Part shown: positions 1 through 5,576 of the stretch, piece by piece
Layout: each line of letters starts with the position of its first letter
Numbering within the stretch: the first letter of the stretch is position 1
Assembly (NCBI GenBank): GCA_019348475.1
Contig: JAHWJJ010000172.1
Coordinates: 1 to 8,752 of the forward strand
Direction: 5' to 3'
Source: Gemmatimonadota bacterium
GTDB lineage: Bacteria; Gemmatimonadota; Gemmatimonadetes; Longimicrobiales; Longimicrobiaceae
Length of the DNA stretch: 8,752 bases
The notes under the pieces: generated by a model
Seen by the model: only the letters and a program-made list of their open reading frames with translations
What the model was told of the DNA's origin: nothing
Databases searched by the model: none
Translations under genes and position numbers: made by a program

Positions 1-698
1 AGGTTCAGGTACGCCATGTAGCGCGGGTACCCGGGGTCCTCCTTCATGTAGCCGATGGAAAAGACGTGGATCAGGAACCCCACGCCGGTAATGATGAGCG
101 TCATCACCATCGACAGCGGGTCCAGCAGCAGGCTGAAGTCCACCTGAAGGTCGCCCACCGGCATCCAGCTCCACCCGCGCGACGCCTCGAACGTGCCGGC
201 GCCCTGCATCCCCAGGAAGTTGATCACCGCGATGAGGAACGCGCCCAGGATAGCCGCCGGCGCCACGATGGACGGCAGCGTGTGCGTCCACGGCCTGGGC
301 CCCGACGGATGGTCGTGCGCGTCGTGCGCGTCGTCATGCGTATCGTGCGCGTGGTCGGCCGCGGCCTCGTCCACCGGGTTGGGGCGGACGCCGACGTCCA
401 GCCCTTCCTGCTCGCTGGGTGCGCCCGCGTGGGCCAGCGCCAGGGCGGGGGCGGCGGCGTGCGCGTGGGCGTCGTGCCCGTGCGTGTCCCAGTACGGGTC
501 GCCCACGGCGGGGACGCGGGGGAGCGCCCGGCGCGCGGCCCAGATGGAGGCGAAGCCGTTGATGAGGAACCCGAGCAGCGGCAGCCCCAGGATCAGCCAG
601 GGGAGCACCGGGTGGAACGCGGCGCCGTGGCCCGCTTCGGCGCCCTGCGCCGCGGCCTCGACCGCATGCGCCGCTTCCGCGGCTTGAAGGAGGAGCAT
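1..698 (-). CDS. nuoL: NADH-quinone oxidoreductase subunit L, 3' end cut off by the window
   Basis: NuoL is the large antiporter-like proton-pumping subunit at the distal end of the complex I membrane arm. Translation from the ATG at 698-696 gives 232 codons before the window ends. A first membrane helix lies at about residues 30-54 and a second at about 142-163. The family signature follows at residues 186-219, including DFSLLLDPLSMVM and TGVGFLIHVFSIGYM, which identifies NuoL rather than NuoM or NuoN. Between helices 1 and 2, where relatives have only a short loop, there is an insert of about 85 residues rich in His and Asp (residues 73-130 hold 11 His). The start lies 5 bp after the nuoK stop, and an AGGTGG motif sits 8 nt upstream of the ATG. 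A GTG immediately before it in the same frame could also be used. The catalytic helices lie outside the window. Confidence 0.97.
   Translation of the reverse strand, partial: MLLLQAAEAAHAVEAAAQGAEAGHGAAFHPVLPWLILGLPLLGFLINGFASIWAARRALPRVPAVGDPYWDTHGHDAHAHAAAPALALAHAGAPSEQEGLDVGVRPNPVDEAAADHAHDTHDDAHDAHDHPSGPRPWTHTLPSIVAPAAILGAFLIAVINFLGMQGAGTFEASRGWSWMPVGDLQVDFSLLLDPLSMVMTLIITGVGFLIHVFSIGYMKEDPGYPRYMAYLN
309..482 (-). repeat. His/Asp-rich low-complexity insert in NuoL with degenerate 9-bp DNA repeat
   Basis: This segment encodes NuoL residues 73-130. It has two His clusters: HGHDAHAH at residues 73-80, and a DHAHD/HDAHDH-type run at 115-130. They are separated by about 35 Ala/Pro-rich residues. 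At the DNA level, + strand 312-329 is a perfect doublet of GTCGTGCGC, followed by degenerate copies to about 350. This suggests growth by replication slippage. The reading frame stays open through the whole insert, so it appears to be translated. Arg residues flank helix 1 on this side, so by the positive-inside rule the loop probably faces the cytoplasm (inference). A metal-binding role is possible but unproven. Confidence 0.8.
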
Positions 699-703
699 CA
701 CCC

Positions 704-1009
704 CTACCACCTGAGCAGGCTGAAGTTCTTTACGTCCACCGACTCGCTGTGCCGGAAGACCGCGATGATGATGGCCAGCCCCACCGCGGCCTCGGCGGCG
801 GCGACGGCGATCACGAAGAACACGAACACCTGTCCCTGCACCCCGGCGGTGGCGCTCAGGGCCACGAACGCCAGGTTCACGGCGTTGAGCATCAGCTCGA
901 TGCACATGAACAGGATGATGGCGTTGCGGCGGACGATGACCCCCGCCACGCCGATGCTGAACAGCAGGGCGCTCAGGCCCAGCGTGTACTGAAGCGGTAC
1001 GCTCTCCAT
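704..1009 (-). CDS. nuoK: NADH-quinone oxidoreductase subunit K
   Basis: NuoK is a small membrane subunit of complex I related to MrpC. It forms part of a proton channel next to NuoJ and NuoN. The 101-residue product has the family's usual length and three hydrophobic helices at about 8-26, 30-52 and 61-84. The two conserved intramembrane glutamates are present: E38 in the [11 protein letters not shown] motif of helix 2, and E73 in [11 protein letters not shown] of helix 3. The C-terminus FSLLRW is also typical of the family. The ATG at 1009-1007 lies 7 bp after the nuoJ stop, with only a weak GACGGA-like ribosome site, so translation is probably coupled to nuoJ. The stop lies 5 bp before the nuoL start. 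Confidence 0.98.
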   Translation of the reverse strand: MESVPLQYTLGLSALLFSIGVAGVIVRRNAIILFMCIELMLNAVNLAFVALSATAGVQGQVFVFFVIAVAAAEAAVGLAIIIAVFRHSESVDVKNFSLLRW

Positions 1010-1016
1010 CGGTCCG

Positions 1017-1541
1017 TCAGACCTTTCTCTTGGCCAGCATCACGGCGCCCACCACGGCGATCAGCAGCAGGATGGCAGTGGCCTGCAGCGGCACCACGAA
1101 GTCCTGGTACAGCGGAATGCCGATGATGCCCACCGTGCCGCGCTCCGCCTGCTGCGCGGCGAGCACCGCCGCCCCCGCCTGCTGCCCCAGCGGCATCGGC
1201 ACGTCGCCGGCGAACACGCGCGCCAGCAGCGCCAGCATCACCAGGCCGCCGCCGCCCGCCATCACCTTCCACCCGGTGCCGCGGATGTCGGCCTCCAGAT
1301 TGTTGCCCAGGTTCAGCAGCATGATGACGAACAGGAACAGCACCATGATGGCGCCGGCGTACACCAGGATCTGGATGATGCCGATGAAGAAGGCGCCCAG
1401 CAGGGTGTAGATGGCGGCCAGGGAAAAGAAGGTGCCGATGAGCCACATCGCGCTGGCCACCGGGTTCTTGCGCGTGACCATGGCCAGGGCGCTGCCGCCG
1501 GCGCATGCCGCGAAGAAGAAGAACAGGAGCTGGGTTACCAT
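1017..1541 (-). CDS. nuoJ: NADH-quinone oxidoreductase subunit J
   Basis: NuoJ is a membrane subunit of complex I. Its third helix, with a pi-bulge, helps couple quinone reduction to proton pumping. The product has 174 residues (E. coli about 184) and five hydrophobic segments, at about 2-20, 29-50, 53-78, 91-110 and 148-170. The strongly conserved helix-3 motif [20 protein letters not shown] is at residues 57-76 and includes the family Tyr (Y61). A poorly conserved Ala/Gln-rich loop at 112-135 precedes the last helix, and the protein ends in KRKV. The ATG at 1541-1539 is chosen because it starts directly with helix 1. No convincing Shine-Dalgarno precedes it; the upstream bases are a CGATCGAA direct repeat. 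It is separated from nuoI by a 412-bp spacer, an unusual break in this operon, and sits 7 bp before nuoK. Confidence 0.97.
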   Translation of the reverse strand: MVTQLLFFFFAACAGGSALAMVTRKNPVASAMWLIGTFFSLAAIYTLLGAFFIGIIQILVYAGAIMVLFLFVIMLLNLGNNLEADIRGTGWKVMAGGGGLVMLALLARVFAGDVPMPLGQQAGAAVLAAQQAERGTVGIIGIPLYQDFVVPLQATAILLLIAVVGAVMLAKRKV

Positions 1542-1559
1542 TCGATCGCGGTTCGATCG
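1541..1559. promoter_or_regulatory. Two 8-bp direct repeats, each containing the CGATCG palindrome, at the nuoJ start
   Basis: TTCGATCG occurs at 1541-1548 and again at 1552-1559 on the + strand. The two exact copies have an 11-bp period, about one helical turn, and each contains the palindrome CGATCG. The first copy overlaps the first base of the nuoJ ATG. The pair sits where a ribosome site would be expected. It might be a protein-binding site or a chance duplication; no regulator is encoded in the window. Confidence 0.3.
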
Positions 1560-1805
1560 TCGTTTGGGGCCGCGCCGCTGCCGGGCCCGCCGGGCGCCGC
1601 ATCCGGCGCCGAAAACACGAAGTCCTGACGGCGGATCCAGTCCACCGCAGGCACTGCCATCGCCACTCGTACCTCAGGTGTCCCCCACCCGTCCCCTCCG
1701 TCCAAACCGCGCGGCACTGGCGCCCATCGGTGCCGGAGAAGACCTGTCGGGTCAGGCGCGGTGCTCCCGGGACTCAGATGCAGTGCGCCAGTCGCTTCAG
1801 GTCTC

Positions 1806-1824
1806 CCCCGCGCAGTTTGCGGGG
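1806..1824. other. GC-rich hairpin in the nuoI-nuoJ spacer
   Basis: A perfect 6-bp inverted repeat, CCCCGC (1806-1811) and GCGGGG (1819-1824), flanks a 7-nt loop. In the transcribed direction it reads CCCCGC-aaactgc-GCGGGG, followed by GAGACC and no U tract. It could act as an mRNA 3'-end stabiliser or as part of a dispersed element. Confidence 0.4.
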
Positions 1825-1871
1825 AACGGTCGGGGCCGGGGGCGCCCGCCGCTCGCGCGGCACCACGTTCC

Positions 1872-1952
1872 GTTCACCCGTTCACCCGTTCACCCGTTCA
1901 CCCGTTCACCCCTTCACCGGTTTCACCCCTTCCCCCGTTCACCCGTTCACCG
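1872..1952. repeat. Octamer tandem repeat (GTTCACCC) directly after nuoI
   Basis: Five perfect head-to-tail copies of GTTCACCC run from 1872 to 1911. They are followed by degenerate units (CTTCACCG, GTTTCACC and a run of C) and two further copies at 1937-1952. The array ends 1 bp from the nuoI stop codon (1954-1956). On the transcribed strand the unit is GGGTGAAC. The array has no oppositely oriented arm in the window, unlike the heptamer arrays in the other two spacers. It lies outside coding sequence, so copy-number change would not shift a reading frame. Confidence 0.95.
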
Positions 1953-1953
1953 C

Positions 1954-2463
1954 CTACTCCCCCGCCGGATCCGCCGGGTCCCACAGAAGCGTCGAAGGAT
2001 GCCGCTGCTTCATCAGCCGGTCCAGGTCGTACACGAACTCGTTGCGCGTGTACTCGGCGTTCTCGTAGTGGGTGCCCACGTGGATCGCCTCGACGGGGCA
2101 CACCTCCTGGCACATCCCGCAGAAGATGCAGCGAAACTCGTCGATCTCGTAGACGATGGGGTAGCGGTTTCCCTGGTCGTCCTCGCCGGGCACCAGCTTG
2201 ATGCAGTTGGCGGGGCAGATGGTGGGGCACAGGCCGCAGGCCACGCACTTGGGACGCCCGTCCTCGTGCGTCTCCATCACGTGCGTCCCCCGCCAGCGCG
2301 GGCTGAGCTGCTTTTTCTGCTCGGGGTACTGGATGGTCACCTCGCTGCGGTCGCCGGCGCTCTGGCGCATGTGGCGAAAGGTGAGGGCCATCCCCTTGAG
2401 CGAGGCGCGGATGTACGACGACTTCCGCACCGGGCGCTTCATTACGACTACGTTGGCCGCCAT
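1954..2463 (-). CDS. nuoI: NADH-quinone oxidoreductase subunit I, 2x[4Fe-4S] ferredoxin-like
   Basis: NuoI carries clusters N6a and N6b, which pass electrons from NuoG to N2 near the quinone site. The 169-residue product has the usual family size. Two complete ferredoxin motifs are visible: C73, C76, C79 with C83 (CVACGLCPTICP), and C112, C115, C118 with C122 (CIFCGMCQEVCP). In the usual pairing, C83 and C122 each complete the other motif's cluster. C87 is an extra cysteine. The N-terminal amphipathic part (residues 10-35) matches the segment that lies along the membrane on NuoH, and the HYENAEYTRNEFVYDL region (132-147) is conserved in the family. The ATG at 2463-2461 lies 6 bp after the nuoH stop, with GAGG about 10 nt upstream. 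The gene is followed immediately by the octamer repeat. Confidence 0.98.
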   Translation of the reverse strand: MAANVVVMKRPVRKSSYIRASLKGMALTFRHMRQSAGDRSEVTIQYPEQKKQLSPRWRGTHVMETHEDGRPKCVACGLCPTICPANCIKLVPGEDDQGNRYPIVYEIDEFRCIFCGMCQEVCPVEAIHVGTHYENAEYTRNEFVYDLDRLMKQRHPSTLLWDPADPAGE

Positions 2464-2469
2464 CTGCTT

Positions 2470-3810
2470 TTACCTCGCCCCCGCGCGGGGGGTGGTCAGG
2501 TGGACGCGCATGGCCTCGGCGCGCCGGCGGGCGCGCTCCTGGGCCACCCTGCGCTTTTCATCCAGCGAGCCGCTGCCGGCCAGCGTCTGGCCGCGGTCCA
2601 TCACCCACAGCACGATCACCAGCATGGCCACGTTCACCACCGTCAGCACCAGCCCGTACAGGGGCACGAACCCGTAGTACAGCCGGTCCATCTCGACCCC
2701 GAAGCTGTCCAGCGCCAGCACGGTGGCCGCCGTGACCATGACGGCGACCAGCGCCGCGGGGAGCAGGATCTTCCACCCCAGGTCCATCACCTGGTCGTAG
2801 CGGAAGCGCGGCACCGTCCAGCGCACCAGCATGAAGATCAGGATGAACAGCAGCGTCTTCAGCGCGAACGCGCCGAAGGTGAGCAAGGTGATCCACACCG
2901 CCGGCCGCTCGCCCACCCACACGCCGTCCACGAACCCCAGCATGTCGTCGCGGCCCACGCCGGGGATGTCCCACCCGCCCAGGAACAGCGTGGCCATCAG
3001 CGCGCTGACCGTGAGCACGTGCGCGTACTCGGCGATGAAGAACATGCTGAACTTCATCGCGCTGTACTCGGTGTGGTAGCCGGTCACCAGTTCGCTCTCC
3101 GCCTCCGGCAGGTCGAACGGCAGCCGGTTGGTCTCGGCGAAGGAGCTGATCCAGAAGAAGAAGAACGAGACGGCCAGCGGGAGGGCGAACCACATGTTCA
3201 TCCGCTGCTGAGTCCACACGATCTCGTCCAGCCCCACGTTGCCGACCAGAAAGAAGACCGACATCAGCGACAGGCCCAGCGCGATCTCGTAGCTGATCAT
3301 CTGCGCGCCCGCCCGCAGCCCGCCCAGCAGCGCGTACTTGTTGCTGCTGGCCCACCCCGCCATCACGATGCCGAACACGCCCAGCGAGCTGAACGCCAGC
3401 AGGAACAGGATGCCGATGGGAAGGTCCGCCACCATCATGGGCACCACGCCCCATGGCGTCGGCAGCGGCGCGGCCCAGGGGATCACCGCGAAGGTGACCA
3501 GCGCCGGGATGATGGAGAGCATGGGGGCGAGCGTGAAGAACACCCGGTTTGCTTCCGCCGGGTTGGTTTCTTCCTTCAGGATGTTCTTGATGCCGTCCGC
3601 CAGCGGCTGCCCCAGGCCGCCGGGGCCCACGCGGTTGGGGCCCAGCCGGTCCTGCATCCACGCGCTCACCTTGCGCTCCATCAGCGTAAGGAGCGCCACC
3701 ACCACCATCACCACCGAAAAGACCAGCAGCACCTTGATGGCCGAGAACACCACGAAGGCGTTGTCGCTCAGCTCGATCAGGTTCTCGGTCGTGGTCGTTC
3801 CTGCTTGCAT
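2470..3810 (-). CDS. nuoH: NADH-quinone oxidoreductase subunit H, with C-terminal extension
   Basis: NuoH anchors the hydrophilic arm to the membrane and forms the quinone tunnel with NuoD and NuoB. Family blocks are all present: ERKVSAWMQDRLGPNRVGP (45-63), SNKYALLGGLRAGAQMISYE (156-175), AETNRLPFDLPEAESELVTG (225-244) with the acidic cluster of the quinone/E-channel loop, and RWTVPRFRYDQVMDLGWK (330-347). At 446 residues it is much longer than E. coli NuoH (about 325). After the usual last helix (about 349-368) there is another strongly hydrophobic segment (about 379-403), then a charged Arg-rich tail (404-446). The loop at 280-302 also looks long. The ATG at 3810-3808 precedes the first helix by about 17 residues and has no clear Shine-Dalgarno. 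The stop is 6 bp before nuoI. Confidence 0.97.
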   Translation of the reverse strand: MQAGTTTTENLIELSDNAFVVFSAIKVLLVFSVVMVVVALLTLMERKVSAWMQDRLGPNRVGPGGLGQPLADGIKNILKEETNPAEANRVFFTLAPMLSIIPALVTFAVIPWAAPLPTPWGVVPMMVADLPIGILFLLAFSSLGVFGIVMAGWASSNKYALLGGLRAGAQMISYEIALGLSLMSVFFLVGNVGLDEIVWTQQRMNMWFALPLAVSFFFFWISSFAETNRLPFDLPEAESELVTGYHTEYSAMKFSMFFIAEYAHVLTVSALMATLFLGGWDIPGVGRDDMLGFVDGVWVGERPAVWITLLTFGAFALKTLLFILIFMLVRWTVPRFRYDQVMDLGWKILLPAALVAVMVTAATVLALDSFGVEMDRLYYGFVPLYGLVLTVVNVAMLVIVLWVMDRGQTLAGSGSLDEKRRVAQERARRRAEAMRVHLTTPRAGAR

Positions 3811-3815
3811 CCGCG

Positions 3816-3921
3816 AGTGCCCAGTGACAAGTGCCTGGTGCTAGTGCCTGGTGCCTAGTGCCTGGTGCCCGATGCGGTCTCGATGACGCACTAGGTACTA
3901 GGTACTCGGTACTCGGTACTT
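3816..3921. repeat. Inverted pair of heptamer tandem arrays between nuoG and nuoH
   Basis: The 115-bp spacer (3811-3925) is mostly repeat. On the + strand the left arm has units of the form RGTRCC(N), starting at 3816, 3823, 3830, 3837, 3843, 3850, 3857 and 3864. The period is 7 bp with one 1-bp slip, and units at 3823 and 3837 are degenerate (AGTGAC, GGTGCT). The right arm has GGTACT units at exactly 3894, 3901, 3908 and 3915, and a diverged unit at 3887. The arms are reverse complements in consensus; the longest exact match is CCTAGTGC (3854-3861) with GCACTAGG (3888-3895). The transcript could fold into an imperfect intercistronic hairpin. There is no T run. Confidence 0.9.
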
Positions 3922-3925
3922 CCCC

Positions 3926-5539
3926 TCAGTCCCCCGCCTGCCCCACCGCCTCGGGCAGTGCCGCACCCTGCGCGCCCAGGTCGCCCCAGGCCAGCATCCC
4001 GAACTCCGGCCGCACGGCCGCCAGCCCGGCGAAGGCGTCCGCCGCCGTCCCCGGCGCGCCCGCGTCGCCGATGCCGGCCAGCAGCACGCCCAGGATCTGC
4101 CACGCCGGGCGCGACATCCCCGGCGCGCGCAGCGCCGGCCAGAAGCGCTGCACGCGGCGCTGCACGTTGGTGAAGGTGCCCTCCATCTCCGCGAAGGTCG
4201 TGGAGGGAAGGACGAAGTGGGCGTTGCGCGCCGCGGGGCTCAGGTGCTGGCCCACGTAGACGAAGAGCGAGGCGTTCGCGCCGAAGTCCGCGGCGGCGTC
4301 CGCCAGCTCGTCGCCCAGGACGAAGAGAACGCCCGCGTGCCCGGCCACGCCTTCCAGCCCGCCCTTGCCGTCCGCCCCGCCCGCGCGGCTGAAGCCGAAC
4401 AGTTCCGCGCCCGCCACGTTGGCCGCCCGGTCCGTCCGCAGCGCCAGCTCGGGGAACCCGGGGAGCGTCACCTCTTCCCCCTGCTCGCAGCGGAACACGC
4501 CGCCGCCGCCGCCCACCGCCTCCATCACCCGCCGCAGCGCGCCGACGTCCTCGTTGGCCGCGAAGGGGCTCACCACCGCCGCCGCGCCGCCCGTCTGGCC
4601 GCGCAGGGCGTCCGCCAGGCGCATCAGCGCCTCGCTCCACGACATGGGAACGTGCCGCCCGGACCCGTCGCGCACCAGCGGCGCCTCGATGCGGTCCACG
4701 CGGTTGATCCACTGGTAGTTCAGCCGCCCGAAGTCGCACATCCAGTGGGCGTTGACCTCGGGGTTGGGGCGCGGCTTGATGCGCATCACCTGGTTGTCGC
4801 GCGTCTCCAGCCGCACGTTGCACCCCTGCGTGCAGTTGGGGCAGATCGACGGCGTGCGGTCCAGGTCCCACGCCCGCGCCTTGTGCAGGAAGTCCTTGCT
4901 GACCAGCGCGCCCACCGGGCAGATGTCGACGATGTTGTCGGCCCACAGGTTGCCGGTGAGCCCCTCGTCGAAGAAGGTGTCGATCACCGCGCGGTGGCCG
5001 CGCTGGACGACCGTGAGCCGCTCGTCCTGCGCCACCTCGCGCATGAAGCGCACGCACCGCGTGCACATCACGCAGCGGTCGGCGTAGAACAGCACGTCGC
5101 CGCCAAAGTCGTCGCGGCCCAGCACCCGCTTGGGCTCCTTGCTGCGCCCCATGGCCGGCCCCTCGGCCGCCACGTAGTCCTGCAGCTTGCACTCGCCGGA
5201 CTGGTCGCAGACGGGGCAGTCCAGGGGGTGGTTGACCAGGTAGAACTCCAGCACCCCCTCGCGCGCCTTGAGCGCGGCCTCGCTCTCGGTGTGCACCACC
5301 ATGTCCTTGGCCACCGTGCCCACGCAGGCGGGGACCAGCTTGGGGCTCTTTTCCACCTCCACCAGGCACATGCGGCACTGGGCGGGCGCCGAAAGCCCGG
5401 GGTGGTAGCAGTAGTGGGGAACGTCCACGCCGGCCTGGGCGCAGGCGTCGAGCAGGCGCGTTCCAGCGGGCACGCTCAGCTCCATCCCGTCGATGGTGAC
5501 GGAGACGTTCTCTACCGCAGCAGTCGTTTCGTCGGCCAT
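3926..5539 (-). CDS. nuoG: NADH-quinone oxidoreductase subunit G, compact form
   Basis: NuoG is the large Fe-S subunit that relays electrons from NuoF/NuoE to NuoI. The cluster ligands are complete: N1b at C44, C55, C58, C72; N5 at H104, C108, C111, C117; N4 at C156, C159, C162, C207; and N7 at C233, C236, C240, C268. N7 is present in some bacteria but absent from mitochondria. A molybdopterin-oxidoreductase-like domain follows from about 285, with the family segment LPSTTFAEMEGTFTNVQRRV at 444-463. At 537 residues the protein is far shorter than E. coli (about 908) or Thermus Nqo3 (about 783); this last domain is reduced. The ATG at 5539-5537 is preferred. An upstream in-frame ATG at 5599 would add 20 atypical residues and overlap nuoF. 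There is a weak GAAAG ribosome site. The gene lies 37 bp after nuoF. Confidence 0.96.
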   Translation of the reverse strand: MADETTAAVENVSVTIDGMELSVPAGTRLLDACAQAGVDVPHYCYHPGLSAPAQCRMCLVEVEKSPKLVPACVGTVAKDMVVHTESEAALKAREGVLEFYLVNHPLDCPVCDQSGECKLQDYVAAEGPAMGRSKEPKRVLGRDDFGGDVLFYADRCVMCTRCVRFMREVAQDERLTVVQRGHRAVIDTFFDEGLTGNLWADNIVDICPVGALVSKDFLHKARAWDLDRTPSICPNCTQGCNVRLETRDNQVMRIKPRPNPEVNAHWMCDFGRLNYQWINRVDRIEAPLVRDGSGRHVPMSWSEALMRLADALRGQTGGAAAVVSPFAANEDVGALRRVMEAVGGGGGVFRCEQGEEVTLPGFPELALRTDRAANVAGAELFGFSRAGGADGKGGLEGVAGHAGVLFVLGDELADAAADFGANASLFVYVGQHLSPAARNAHFVLPSTTFAEMEGTFTNVQRRVQRFWPALRAPGMSRPAWQILGVLLAGIGDAGAPGTAADAFAGLAAVRPEFGMLAWGDLGAQGAALPEAVGQAGD

Positions 5540-5576
5540 GGCCGCGTTCTTTCGTCGATGCGTTCCGGCGCGCCGC

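Larger units (their letters stand above)
1542..1953. other. 412-bp non-coding spacer between nuoI and nuoJ
   Basis: This gap interrupts an operon in which neighbouring genes are otherwise 0-115 bp apart. Its nuoI-proximal end (1872-1952) is an octamer tandem repeat. Next to that, at 1806-1824, is a small GC hairpin: CCCCGC, a 7-nt loop, then GCGGGG. It has no following T run, so it does not look like an intrinsic terminator. The remainder, about 1542-1800, shows no recognisable protein domain and no clear sigma-70 promoter. One short minus-strand frame (1660-1535, ATG start, 41 codons) runs into the nuoJ start and overlaps it by 7 bp. It has no family match I can recognise and less biased codons than the nuo genes. 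An internal promoter, a dispersed repeat element or a decayed insertion could each explain the spacer; none can be proved here. Confidence 0.7.

Noticed and set aside
1872..1952. CRISPR-like array
   Set aside because: The units are 8 bp, directly adjacent and without spacers, so this is a simple tandem repeat.
1411..3858. Long plus-strand open frame (815 codons), and similar ones at 4217-5719 and 5493-6887
   Set aside because: They lie antisense to nuoJ/nuoI/nuoH, nuoG and nuoF. Their predicted proteins are rich in Arg, His, Gln, Ala and Val with no family motif, which is the usual result of G/C third positions read on the opposite strand.
3854..3895. Intrinsic terminator between nuoG and nuoH
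   Set aside because: The inverted repeat has no run of T after the stem on the transcribed strand, and the operon order continues downstream.
3926..5539. nuoG as a frameshifted or truncated pseudogene
   Set aside because: All four cluster motifs and the C-terminal family segment are present in one frame, and nothing resembling the lost domain follows the stop.
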